NCBI GenBank assembly: GCA_022496185.1
Contig: WTXG01000003.1
Span: forward strand, 744,001 to 808,000
Direction of reading: 5' to 3'
DNA length: 64,000 nucleotides
Source: Multifurca ochricompacta
Lineage: Eukaryota; Basidiomycota; Agaricomycetes; Russulales; Russulaceae
The notes under the pieces are model-generated. The model was not told where the DNA came from. It made no database searches and saw only the letters and a program-made list of their open reading frames with translations. Below, in pieces: positions 1 to 13,948 of the stretch (within the stretch, counting starts at the first letter, position 1; every line of letters starts with the position of its first letter). The translations under genes were made by a program, and so were the position numbers.

Positions 1-83
1 TTTTATTCTTTTTTTCCCGTTTTTTTCTCGCTCGCTCTCGCGGCCAAAGAAGTAAATTTGCACGTGATCACGTACAACCTTTA

Positions 84-103
84 TGGTAACCCTAACCCTA
101 ACC
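84..103. repeat. short telomere-like CCCTAA repeat
   Basis: About two and a half copies of CCCTAA lie here. They overlap the FUN14 stop codon (98-100) and run into its 3' flank. The run is too short to be a chromosome end. Confidence 0.5.
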
Positions 104-906
104 AATTCTTAAACCCAGGACAAAACCTACAACGAAGGACGCCCTCGGTTGGAAATCAGCCGTTAAAAAGTCTACCAGCCGTCTGCACAGTGAATAAATA
201 CTTGGAGCCCGCCTAACCCCATTAGCATCCACAGTATAGGTCAGATTCTCGAAGCGACCAGCTGCCCTTGACCAGTCTATTTTGATTATTGACGTAGACC
301 CAAGATACTAATTATACATTCGGGTGAGCGCAGCCCGTTATTTTCACTAATAGGAACCCTATCGGACATGTGGGGCTTACCTGCAATAGAACAAAGACCC
401 CACCGGAAAGAAATGCGAGAAATTTGGCCCCTTTCTTGACAAAAACACCTGCACAAACGCCACAAACGGTTCCAAATGTAAGCTCGTACATATTGACACT
501 AGATTGGGGAGGAGGGGGGAGGGGCGCCGGGTCCGACGACCTCGGCACCCCCGTTGAACGAGGCTGAGGGAGGTCAGAGCGAGCTATACTGATTCTTAAT
601 ACACAAGATCAATTACTCAAGTGAGATTGTAAACTCACACTCGCAATTAAGTTTCTGGAAGTTCACGTAGAACGAAAGTCCTAGGCCAGCGCCAGCAAGG
701 CCAGTACTCATCCTTGTCCATCCTGTGGCACCTGTCGTTCGCCGTCTGACTATCGCATACTTATTCGAGGAATAATAATGTGCCCGGAGTGTAGTAAAGA
801 TAGATGGGGCTCTCCAGTGAGTGTGTGTCGCCCGTACTGAGCTATGGTGAAAGAAAGAGAAAGCCCTGCCAGAGGTTGTCTGGCGTGAAAGGAGATGGAA
901 TGTCAT
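98..906 (-). CDS. FUN14-domain mitochondrial outer-membrane protein
   Basis: Three exons (906-641, 588-381, 307-98) splice to about 227 aa. The first 60 residues are rich in R, S, T and H, as expected of a mitochondrial presequence or leader. A glycine-rich helix follows, then the FUN14 core with the segment TFGTVCGVCAGVFVKKGAK and a second hydrophobic stretch. The last exon carries the conserved LGSTSI and the closing glycine-rich helix ending LGLRIG. FUN14/FUNDC1 proteins sit in the mitochondrial outer membrane and act in mitophagy and lipid handling; no LC3-binding motif was identified. Exons 2 and 3 are certain by motif. The exon 1/2 junction (donor GTGTGA) is inferred from phase. An in-frame GTG lies nine bases upstream, but the ATG at 906 is the likely start. 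Confidence 0.88.
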
Positions 907-1003
907 GGGTAACACTTATACAAAGTCTCACGCATCACACGATATGCAGTCACATTTGTTACACTCCACTACTGATCGTAAGTACATTCAGCTCCTCTTC
1001 ACT

Positions 1004-1898
1004 TCAACACTGGTTTATAAACGTCGTCAAGGCTGCTTGCTCTGCGCTGTCGATAGTCAGGCTGTAAAATTGCTTTACGGTTATCCATGCCTGTATGTAT
1101 TCGCAATAAAAGCTCGCTAGTGGGGGCATCCACAGTGCAGGGTCCCTGTCACCTAGCCCAAACACGGTGTGACGCTCTCAACCATGTGTCACCTCAAGTA
1201 TCACTTACCTTTGGATTCATTCACGGTATTCGTGATTGCAACCAACTGCGGCCTTGTCAGGTCGTTAGCAAATGCCTCCCGCTGGGCAGGTGTCCAGTTC
1301 CTTGCGCCAGATACCCATGCCTAGGCGGACAGTTTCACCCTTCTCGAGCACTATAATATTTTTTTCAACTGGGCTCACCTCTTTGAGCGGAACGAGGTGA
1401 TCGATATCAAGACTGCTCGAGAGAGTCGTCGGAAGGCCGTCATATGGCGATACCCAGTTTCCCGAAACTACACTGCACGTGCTGTCCGTGACGACATTGG
1501 TTCCATCTCTGATGAGAACGACTGCGTTCGTTAGGACCAGACGGCTTTCGCGGAAGGAAACCGCTCACCTTCCCTCGTATTACAGTTGCCAGAAACTGAT
1601 GATGCAATCATGCGGTCGGTCAGTCTGCGGTAGCATCGAATCCCCGATCTACTGACTGATGTCCCAGGTCTTGAACAAGTCCCTGGCGTATGCTGGCACG
1701 TTCGAGTCCACCGCCACTGTCACTGGAAGGAGCTCGTAAATTAAGTTTATTTCAAGGGTTCTCTATCAACAAAACCGCACGTTCGCTGAGATATATCTTT
1801 GCTGTCGCGACGTCAACTGGGGCCGGCAACGCTCGCCGGAGCGGCTGTGCCACCGCCAACAATCCCATGGAAAGTGTGACTAGAGAGACGTAGATCAT
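1004..1898 (-). CDS. secreted HNH nuclease (GmrSD/DUF1524 C-terminal type)
   Basis: Six exons (1898-1781, 1722-1657, 1595-1569, 1521-1379, 1320-1209, 1152-1004) join in phase to 204 aa. Residues 1-18 form a hydrophobic signal peptide with no later membrane helix. The mature part has the family order: NCNTRE near 65-70, RDGTN, WVSPYDG near 93-99, DIDH at 109-112 (metal and general-base motif), the EAW..GA segment, FANDL at 135-139, and NESKGD with the last conserved Asn and Lys. Cysteines at 66 and 86 and the two near the C-terminus probably form disulfides. The fold belongs to the HNH/beta-beta-alpha-metal nucleases, so extracellular nucleic-acid degradation is the likely role; secretion is inferred. 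The 27-nt third exon is unusually small. A TATATAAG box lies about 55 bp upstream. Confidence 0.87.
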
Positions 1899-2297
1899 TT
1901 CGGTGCAAAGGTGTTGTTGACCTTCCGAGTCCTCTGGGCTGCTGCATAGAGTCTTATATATTTTTCAGAACGGATCGCTCAAGGTACGGAAGAGGTGTTG
2001 CACCGTCGGTCATGCGCTACGCATGCGTGTGCACTTTACATAGATAGCTGAGGATGCATGTGGAGAGCGCAGTATTTTCATGGGGCCACATGAAACTGTC
2101 GTACAGATAATCATGCGTCATGCATCGAAATGCACCAGAAGCAAAGGGAACACGAGAAACCCCGAGCTAATATACACAGGACTAGGACGATTATCGTACT
2201 TGAACCGAGAAAACGGATCATTCAGAAACTCTAGACACAATGGGTAACGTGGGAGCTTTCTCACTGTCCTCGTACCTTCAGAAGCGCACGCAAATCT
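1899..2297. other. intergenic, nuclease promoter
   Basis: This 400-bp spacer lies between the nuclease start and the 3' end of the next minus-strand gene. Apart from the TATA box and a short palindromic patch around 2018-2032, nothing coding or repetitive was seen. Confidence 0.5.
1953..1960 (-). promoter_or_regulatory. TATA box of the HNH nuclease gene
   Basis: TATATAAG on the minus strand lies about 55 bp before the ATG at 1898. This position and strength fit an inducible fungal promoter. Confidence 0.5.
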
Positions 2298-3974
2298 CTA
2301 AGGGTTTGCTGCCGCATTCAGTACTAGTTGTTGCCACCGCGCTTGACCCAGCACCTCTCCATCACTGCCTCTCTGCTGAAAGGGGTTCTCTGTGACTGGT
2401 AAAATGTACGACCGATGGGCTGAACGTCCGCCATAACGTTGGACAGTCCTACTGGGTTCGGAGAAATTTCGCTTGAGAGCAGACGCGTTCAATTCCAGGG
2501 CCCTGAATGGTGCATTGTATGCCAATGAGGGATCTTGCGACCGAAGGACTGCATTGGGCCCTCGAGAATGCACAATGCCTGGGGTGAGGACTGGGGGGGG
2601 GAGAATGTGTGGAGTCGGTGCACTCCATGTGGAATGGATACTCCCAGTGGCGGAGTGAAATGAAAATAAACTGGATGCCGCCGTTTGCGCACGATCTGAA
2701 CGTATCTGCCATGGTTGCAAATCATCTCCGAGTGTTGTCGTAGATACAGCGGCGCGGTCACCGTAAGGCGTAGTTCCAGACGGGGGTGAGTTATATCGGG
2801 AAGTAGAGAGGGGGACCGGTTTCCTCCAGTGCCAGTTCTGGTCATTGGCGCCGATGAATGGATGGATGTGGGTGGGGGTGAGGGATCACGAAAAGGATTA
2901 AGATAAGGCGAGTCGGCTCGACGAGGTCCGGAAAGAACGCTGGCAGGCTTCCTTGGAGTATTATTTTGGGCCTGAAAGCCCTGCCACAAAGGAGGTGGTC
3001 CGACAGTACCAGTCTCTTCGGAATCTCCGTTTGCCAAGATAAGTGCATGAGGCGGAGAAAGGAACTCCTCTGGGGATTTGTCGTAATTGAGTAGTCCCTT
3101 CCGGGAGTCAATAGAATAAAGGGATGAAGGGCGCTGTTCGTTAAAGATACTTCCCGCTTTGAACGAGCAGGACTGGGAGGCAGTTCAGTCTCCCCCTTTC
3201 CCGACAGAGACTCAACTGGTCGAGGGAGAAAAGCCATTATGCCAAGAGCGACGACAAAGCAGAGAACTGTAGAAATTAAAAGGGTTAGCGCCGCCTGTTG
3301 TGTACCCAAGCAGAGCAATCGGTCTTACTGATCCCACAGAAGGCCCAGCATCCAATAAAGATAACATGTACAAGCTCTCTACAAACTGTTTCCGTACCTT
3401 AGGCTAAGTTCAACGAGTGCAAACAACCAAAAAAAAAGCTGATCCACTCACTGAAACCGCGACAAGGAAAGCTAGGATTGTAAAGCGTGAACGCCACGGA
3501 ACCCCCTACTTAACAAGTTACAACGCTTCCCGTCTTTCCAGTTGTTGATGACTCACCGGCGTGTATGATAAGAAGCGTAAACATGCGTGCCATGTCCCAC
3601 CAAAGACGGAAGTGTACAACAACCCTGGATATGATGTCAAAATGGGGCTATTGCTAGGGTTCGCCAGTCTCACATCAAATACAGGAGGATTGCAGTGAAT
3701 CCGTAGAGTGACAGTAAGCTGATAATCACGACCCCTGACCAAACCGTCAGTAGGGTATATGCGTACACATATTCAAGACTGGCGCACTTTGGAAATGGGA
3801 AAAATAAGACCACTCGTGGACTAGGAATACAGTCAAGAGTGTGGTCCATGCGAGACAACTCATAACTAGAAAAGCTATGGAAGAGATAGGTGAGTTATCT
3901 GAAAGAGACCGAGATGGGTGATACTTACAAAGCAAAATAATCCTCGCTCTGCGAAAAAATGTCCAAGCATTCAT
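2298..3974 (-). CDS. four-helix membrane protein with long Pro/Ser-rich tail
   Basis: No named family was recognised. The ATG at 3974 begins MNAWTFFRRAR and a first helix; the exon ends at a GTAAGT donor. Later exons give helices 2 and 3 with MVVVHFRLWWDMARMF, an extracellular loop with NPSFPCRGF and a second Cys, and helix 4 ending MAFLPRPVE. A PPSPARSK motif opens a hydrophilic cytosolic tail. An intron (GTATCT donor after SKRE) then changes frame into a Pro/Ser-rich region including TPRKP. The four-helix plan with paired loop cysteines recalls MARVEL or claudin-like proteins. The helix exons and their phases are convincing. The lower 3' end is not: the tail could stop near 2489 or 2298 depending on one last intron. 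Confidence 0.6.
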
Positions 3975-4503
3975 GATGAAATGAAAACGAATGTGAAAAA
4001 GAGAAAAAGAAAAAAGAAGAAACAAAAGCAAGGCGAGACCGCGCGCCTTGGATCTTGAAAGTACGGAGTACGTTCAGAGACCAAGTTGAAGCGCAAAACT
4101 GAGCCAGCCAGTGAGGGGAACGAAAGAAGAAGTGCGGGGCATTCCAAGAGGTTGTAAGTGCATGTCCTTTTGGGCAACCCTGTCATCGCCGACGGCTGTG
4201 AAAATCAGTGACGGACGGAGCGCTTGTTGTAACTGTAACAGAGATGCCAATCTATTTCTGGGCGCAACACTGTCAACGCTGTGCGTAGAATTGAATGGGC
4301 GCGCACTTACTTTTTGCAGATTGAGGGAAAAACGTGCTTGGGAGATCAAGAGAGGGCTGTGAACGTTACTACACGTCGTTGGCGTTGGACGCGCGCGCGC
4401 GTTGATTCGTTGATGCAGTCATCCACGTGATCCACCCCCTCTCTTCCTGTGTCAGTCGACGACGAAGACGAAGACGAAGACGAAGGAGAACCAGTCTTCC
4501 TCG
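3975..4503. other. divergent promoter region
   Basis: This 530-bp spacer serves the membrane-protein gene on the left and the proton channel on the right. It has purine-rich tracts, a GCGCGCGCGC run near 4391-4400, a CACGTGA element at 4424 and a GAC/GAA repeat (about 4457-4483) just before the channel start. Short ORFs on both strands show no family features. Confidence 0.5.
4424..4430 (+). promoter_or_regulatory. CACGTGA E-box-like element
   Basis: CACGTGATCC lies about 75 bp before the proton-channel ATG. It belongs to a series of CACGTG elements in promoters of this window. Confidence 0.4.
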
Positions 4504-5253
4504 ATGTCAGACGACGAAGAACGAATACCACTTCTACAACAAGGAGAACCGCTCTCCCCTTGGCGTAATCGCATCTCTAAAGCCTTAGAGTCCCCCTTCG
4601 TTCACAAGCTCGTTATCACCCTTGTTCGTCTTCCCTTTCCTCATAGTCCATTCAATTCACCACACGCATCTCTATAGATCGTTATAGATGCCGCATGCGT
4701 TCTAGCGGATCTCGCATATACCCTTTTAACTCCTGATTGTGAAACCTCTGGAACCCCCGGTGCCCCGCTCTGGCTGGAGGTGCTTTCCCTGATTTCTACC
4801 ACCATTACCACCCTCTTCCTTGTTGAAATACCTCTCACACTCTGGTCTCTCGGATTCTCCTTCTATAATCCTCACGGGCATGTTCCGCATGCATCTCTTC
4901 ACCTCTTTGACGCTCTCATTATTGTAACAACTTTCGTCCTCGAGGTCGTTCTACGAGGAAAGGAGCGCGAACTCGCTGGGTTACTTATTGTTCTACGTCT
5001 TTGGCGATTGTTGAAGTTGGTGGGGGGTAAGCAGCTGCTTTTCCCTCGGCCCAGTTGAAACCAATGCTTCCCCTCTGCAGGTGTCGCGGTCGGTACTGGA
5101 GAAATGGATGAAGACACATACACGGAACTAGCTAAGGTGAAAACCGAGCTGGAAGAATCTCGCTTTGCACTTGCCAGAGCTCAGGACGACAATCAACGGC
5201 TTCGCGAGAGAGTTGCGTGGCTCGAGTCTCAAGGATTCCCTGCCGACCAATAA
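4504..5253 (+). CDS. voltage-gated proton channel, Hv1 type
   Basis: Three exons (4504-4623, 4678-5026, 5081-5253) join in phase to 213 aa. The protein is a bare voltage-sensor domain: S1 near residues 36-55 with Asp44 in VIDAACVLAD, matching the selectivity aspartate of Hv1; S2 from about 75; S3 with FDALIIV; and S4 with LRLWRLLK at 146-153, the RxWRxx(K/R) signature. The third gating position is Lys rather than Arg. No pore domain follows. The last 45 residues are a charged coiled coil (KVKTELEESRFALARAQDD), which in this family drives dimerisation. The expected role is proton extrusion across the plasma membrane on depolarisation. The short acidic N-terminus is typical of fungal members. 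Confidence 0.9.
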
Positions 5254-5434
5254 GGCTGCCACTCTGCCTCCCTTTCCAATCCTCTCTGCAGATCAGATAG
5301 TGTTCTCGTTCCTCTTAGCATTTATTTAAAGCGTTTATTTATTCACATATCATATCTTTACATGGTCCACTATTATGTAACGCTACAAAGCGATCAATGC
5401 GTTGTAGGGGTGGGATCTGCAACCTGGAATGCGA

Positions 5435-6717
5435 TCACCTCTTGGTCGCACTACGGAATCGAGGAGTGTATGGTCCAGGAGCCTGTGCGGCACACACCCA
5501 CTGCGATCGTTCACCTAACGGGATAGGTTCATCTTCATTCAACACTTCTGTGACCGGAGGGAACGGAGGATATTTGTGTAGCGTTTCCTCGCCGGCACCC
5601 TGGTCTTCATTTCCTCCATTCTCCCACCACTGGTACTCAGGTCCTCTCGCTCGACGAAAGCCAAAAGGATGATCCCTACCAGCACGACCGGGGAGAAGGC
5701 GTCCCCACCAGAAATTCGATGATCCCGGTGACGGCAGTGACTTCTCGTGATTAGGACCAACTGGGACTTGATTCTCCACGTCTCGGGGTACTGAAGAGGT
5801 TGAATGGCGACGGGAAGGAATGAATAGATGTATTGGATCAGGGGTGCTGAGTGCGTAACGAAGGTGAGAAGTCGAGTTACGCCTGTCTCCTGCCTCGCCC
5901 GTGAACCACGCGATATTATAGATGGAGGTCAACCACACGGCGGGATATAAGCGCAGGTGCGTGATGCATAGCGTCGAGATTGCTATAAAATAACCTAACA
6001 CTGGATCGATAATGAGGGTCAGCGCGAGTCCGACATCCATACAGGAGAAAGTTATAATACCCACACAAGGTGGCAGCCAGCCAAGATATAGGAACTAGGA
6101 TGGTAGTTGAGGCACAGATTGAAAGTGGCGCCTTCATTTCACAGAATTCAGGGGGACCACTCATCGTCGTAATGATGCTAGCCGCTGTTGTTTCCGGCCC
6201 TGGCTTCAGCAAGAGCTAAGAAGAGGGGAAGGTAGCTTTACCAATCTGCAACGAAGTGAAAATGCCAGTCCAGGTACACTCAAAACCCATCATTGAAGTC
6301 GAGAACGATGAGAATTTCATGTCTGCCAAAGCCCTGCGTGCGGGTTTACCATGAACAGGCGATCAAAGTCGGGGTGAAGTAGGGACTACGCACATAGCGA
6401 TACAAAGAGATGTCGCAATGCCGATGAAAATGAGGAGGGCAGACGCCCCGTCTACTAACGATACCCCCCCCCATTATGAGTCAACGAGAGGGGAATGAAT
6501 CAAGAATGAAGCTCACCATGAACTCCAGCTGCCCTGCTCGCACCCACATTCCAAGCTGCGAAAACCAGCGCAGTCAAATTTGCATAAATTAGTAGAGCTG
6601 AAAGAAGTTAAGTTAATGAGTAGGTAGTCACGTGAGAATGCAGAGGCGCCACTGACAAAAAAGGACAAATCGGACAAGAAGGAAGGGACTCTTAATAAGC
6701 AGAAGGCGGGACGACAT
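5435..6717 (-). CDS. MARVEL-like four-helix membrane protein
   Basis: The ATG at 6717 starts a short hydrophobic leader. The next exons (6597-6517, then from 6454) give helices ALLIYANLTALVFAAWN and ALLIFIGIATSLCIAM, then a GFECTWTGIFTSLQI segment, a loop with PEFCEMKAPLSIC, and a fourth helix. The last exon holds about 180 hydrophilic residues with SSNFWWGRLLPGR and a Pro-rich end; the stop is at 5435. The conserved E-C-x-W-x-G in helix 3 and the Cys pair in the last loop are typical of MARVEL-like proteins common in mushrooms; function is unknown. It sits tail-to-tail with the proton-channel gene, 180 bp apart. Splice phases agree through all exons, although the acceptor before helix 4 has two nearby choices. 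Confidence 0.68.
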
Positions 6718-6952
6718 AGTGAATGAGCCATGGCGTATAGAACGGATCGCTCTTTATGTCGTCTTCGTCTTCTCAATGTGGTTTGTGGTTTATTAGCTTT
6801 AATGTGTGTGACCTGGCTTAAATTTGAGATTTGAGGAAGAATAAGACCAGTGTGTTCGTGTGGTAGTGGACAATGCGCTGCTAAACACAACACACACACA
6901 CTCATCCTTTTTTATTTTAGCTTCTAGCTGCTGTACAACACAGGCAACAACC

Positions 6953-8647
<1,695 letters not shown>

Positions 8648-9384
8648 ATTAGCTAGAAGTGATGGTGAGTGGTAAGAAATTGAATTAAAACCGGAGAGGT
8701 GGGCACTATTTGAGACGGCTCCGTCACACGTGATAGTGGTAAGAGGACCTGGCTGAGGCTGAGCTGAGGTTGGAACCGGGATGGGACGCTTAGGCTGGTG
8801 TGCTGGGCTGGATGACCTGGATGACCTGGATGATCAGGATAACATTTTAGATTCGATTTTTGTATTGATTGAGGTAGCGCCCAGCCCTTTACCTCACCCA
8901 CCCCAGACCCCAACACAACAAATAACACCCACTCAAGCACCGCAATGGCGAAATAACACAGCGTAGGAAAATAATGTTGGCCGCAGACACGTACACGTAA
9001 CCTTCCAAGGGTGAGATGACGGCTATCCGTTTCCGCACCGCACTTTCTGAGTGAGCATGTGGCGTGCCACGATCATAAAAAGCCCATGGTCATTGAGGGT
9101 TCAATACAAAACGACGCTGGTAATCTACAAGATAGAATGCCCGAGGATGATAGAAGTGCGGGGCAAAAATTAATGGGGAAAGATAGATAGTATCCTAGAT
9201 GTCCGTGAGTTGATATGGGTGGAAAAAAAAAGCGTATTATGTCGACAACTGATGAAGAAAGGGAAACATCGTATCCATTTGACGATGAGTTGCATAAAGA
9301 AAGACTATTGATGCCGCATGATGAAAGGATGGGGAGAAAAAAGGATGAGGGGTAAGCTCAGGACGAGAGGCGACCAGAATGCAA
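8648..9384. other. intergenic, aminotransferase promoter and AN1 gene 3' flank
   Basis: This 737-bp spacer holds the CACGTGA element and a short tandem GGATGACCT-type repeat at about 8812-8838. No coding potential was recognised; the ORFs on both strands are low-complexity. Confidence 0.5.
8727..8733 (-). promoter_or_regulatory. CACGTGA E-box-like element
   Basis: CACGTGA lies 80 bp upstream of the aspartate aminotransferase ATG, the same distance range seen at other genes here. Confidence 0.4.
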
Positions 9385-9676
9385 TCATGCGGTTGCCAAT
9401 TTGGAAGCCACGGTCCGCTCGCTCTCCAACTTGATCTTGTTTCGGTTGAAGGCTTGTTGTCGACAATCCTCGAGGTGATTGCATGCATGATGCTCCGGTA
9501 ACCGATGCTACCCAACCCAGAGGGATATTATTAGTGTAAGCAGATGAATAAACTAGTTTTAAACGCACAATTCCGCAGAAATCAGAGCGGCAATGGGGAC
9601 AGTTACCGATGATGCGTAAAGCAGCTTGGTTACACTGCTGCTCGCCATGAAATTGACAACGCTTCTTAGCTGGCAT
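9385..9676 (-). CDS. small AN1-type zinc-finger protein
   Basis: Two exons (9676-9569 and 9507-9385) join in phase 0 to 76 aa. The protein starts MPAKKRCQF and holds C-x2-C in NCPHCRSDFCG, then HRLPEHHACNHLEDC. The Cys and His ligands match a complete AN1 zinc finger. The C-terminal 25 residues are a charged helix ending KLATA. Fungal proteins of this size are usually stress- or ubiquitin-linked zinc-finger proteins; the exact role is unknown. The donor is GTGCGT, weaker than most in this window. A TATAAAT on the minus strand near 9801-9807 is a candidate promoter. The family call is firm because both halves of the finger appear only after splicing. Confidence 0.85.
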
Positions 9677-10436
9677 GTTAAGACGGGTAGGGGAAACCTT
9701 GAGATAAACGGGTTGGGTCCAGAGGATGCAGAGGCTTGGTGTGCAGGAAGATGAAAGTATATGGGGGCGATGTTTCAAGATAAAGGAGGAGGAGGGCTCG
9801 ATTTATAGGAGTGGGATGAAGGGGGGGGGAGGGGGACGCGTCAGCAGCATAGGGGGGATCTGAGATCGAAGGTCGCACATGGCAACTTCCGGGGCGGGGC
9901 AAAGAAAATAATTATAATAATTATAATAATAAAATATAATAAAATACCGCGAGCGCGGAACTACTCTACTGCTACTGATACTGTTACTGTTACACTGCTA
10001 ACTGCTATTACCCTCACCCCCACCCTTTTACTTTTCGGCAAACAAGCGATGTTCAAGGTCACTCTTGTTCGTATTCGTATCTCTGACAAATATATTCATT
10101 TGTATGGTATTATCATTCTCGAGCTTTCCCCATGTCCGCCGTTTCGGATACGGGTGAGCAGCCCGTTCCCGTATCGCACTAGTCACACCCATGATGCTAT
10201 AACAGAACGGGTATCGTATGTTTGGAGCGAATTGAGAACAGACTAACTATCTGAGTGTAAATCGGTAGTGTCCAAAGAGGCATAAAAAATAAAAATGAAA
10301 TTTAACAAGAGGCGGCCGAACGAGTTAAAAGTTAAATAAATCGCTGCTGGAATTTCATCAAGAACCCAAATACATGGCTGTAGAGATAACTCCAGCATGT
10401 AACAAAAACAAAACCGCGAGTAGCATATGTTTTGTT
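9677..10436. other. intergenic with AT-rich and ACT repeats
   Basis: This 760-bp spacer lies upstream of the AN1 gene. It contains a TAATAATTA-type AT-rich tract at about 9908-9945 and a degenerate CTACTG/CTGTTA tract at 9961-10010. A weak 65-codon plus ORF at 10049 has no support. Confidence 0.5.
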
Positions 10437-11897
10437 TTACTTCTTGTGGTTCGCGACTTGAATTCCCACGACAATACCAACAATAGCTAGAACGATGAGG
10501 AAAATAATGAAGCAAATCCAACGTTTCCTACGTGCAGCCCGTGCAGAGCCGACAGCCTTTTCTGTGTAGCCGAGACTGCCAAAGGCAATAAGGACATAGT
10601 AGTCAAGAAACGGATTTCAACGCAACCCACCCAGTTTCGACGTCCTTTTCAACCTCCATGGCCTGGGCCTGGATGTTATCGATGGCCTCATCCTGTTGCT
10701 CAACCATAATGCTCATCTGGTGGTCAAGGTATAGTCAGATAAGCCATCGCTTGATGTATGATAAAGGACGGACGTCATTAAACAGCTGCGCGAGCTCTGC
10801 AATAGTCCGTTCGATGCGCTTGATATCTTCATGGCGCTCTTGCACCTCACGGTAAGCGGCGCGAGACTCGCCATACCTGTTCGAGTTCATGAGCTAATAA
10901 AAGTCAAGGGCACGCTTGGTAAATTAAGCGGGCCAAAGCTTACGGCTTGTGAGAAAATTTGTCCGCCTTGATTGTCCTCGACAACAGCACGCACTTCTTC
11001 TGGTGTCGCGTCAGGCTTGACTGATAGTGCGACCTGGGTCTTAGGTTACAGTTACAAACCCCACTCGATGAAAACGCACCGATCTTGAACTGGCGCTCCA
11101 TCCTCTGCTTGTACTTCTGCCTGTATTGCTGTTCTACTTGCTGATAGTTTTGAATGGCCTCTACAAATTTTGACTTGACTAAAGCGGTCTGGTGATTACC
11201 ACGATCAACACCAAATGTAAGAAGGCGACGCAGGAAAATTGATCCCGTACTGACCTGCTGCCTCTTGATCTGTGCTTCCCTCGCAGATCCGCCCTGGCGC
11301 TCCAAACCCTTAATTCTTCGTTTGAGAGTCGAACTGAGGGCACTTGTCTCATTGACGAGTTCTTCCAGCTGTTCCGTGTTTCGCATGGCTGTAGCATCGT
11401 CGGTGTTATTGAGCGATCGCGCATGTAGATCTGATATCCTCGAAATATTGTCGTTAAAGAGCTTGATGCTCTCTTGGATGGACGAAATCTATGCAAAATA
11501 AAGGAACACGTCAGCCCAGACAATTATTCATCCCATTCGAGGAAGGGCACACCTCGTCATAGAAAGCGGCCATAGTATCCGCGACCATGCTCGTGGTGAG
11601 ATGCGCAGTACTGGGATTCACATCGGACATCTCATAACTAGGGTTCTCATCTTGCTGGGCGTATGGATTCTGTCGGCGGGGGTACCCTCCATCATGGCCG
11701 GAGCGTTGTGTAGGATAAGAATTACTGCATGATCGCTTAGACTGAACCCCTGATTAAGCAACACAATCGAGACATACTTGCTGGAATAGTCGCCCGCCGT
11801 CTGTTGAGCCTGAAGAGTCACCATCAATATAAGCCCAATATGGTCGAATAACAATAGATTGACTCACTCTCATTGCCGCAAGTCGGTCTCTAGCCAT
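10437..11897 (-). CDS. Sso-type syntaxin, plasma-membrane t-SNARE
   Basis: Multi-exon syntaxin of about 300 aa. The start at 11897 (MARDRLAAMR) is followed by an N-terminal helical bundle region with FYDEISSIQESIKLFNDNI and later STLKRRIKGLERQ. The SNARE motif includes REVQERHEDIKRIERTIAEL and EQQDEAIDNI with the zero-layer glutamine. After a short basic linker (RAARRKR) comes a single C-terminal membrane anchor rich in I, F, L and V, ending NHKK at the stop 10437. Family knowledge places it at the plasma membrane, pairing with Sec9- and Snc-type partners in exocytosis. At least six introns interrupt it; the exons containing the SNARE motif and anchor are certain. Confidence 0.9.
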
Positions 11898-12149
11898 TGT
11901 ATGAAGATGTGATGAGGTAACAGTCAATGTTAGAAGGGAATATAACGGTAATGAAGAAGAAGGACAGGGGGGGGAGGTTGTGGGAAGGAAGAGAATTAGG
12001 TGGCTGGTCTGATTGTAGTCGGTCGCCAGTCGCCGGTCGCCAAGTCGCCGTTTGCACAGCAGCACGAACCGGCCAAACCCGCTCCGGTGTTACAGAGGAA
12101 CGGAACACTGTTGTTTGTTATTCCCATGTACATTTCGGTTATCTATTAT

Positions 12150-13948
<1,799 letters not shown>

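Noticed and set aside
2842..3318. Continuous ORF as the true end of the membrane protein
   Set aside because: A GTATCT...AAG intron in phase 0 leads into a longer Pro/Ser-rich frame with better coding character, so the stop at 2842 is probably not used.
4104..4362. Overlapping ORFs between the membrane protein and the proton channel
   Set aside because: Both strands are open by chance in the promoter gap; no motif and no splice signals that extend them.
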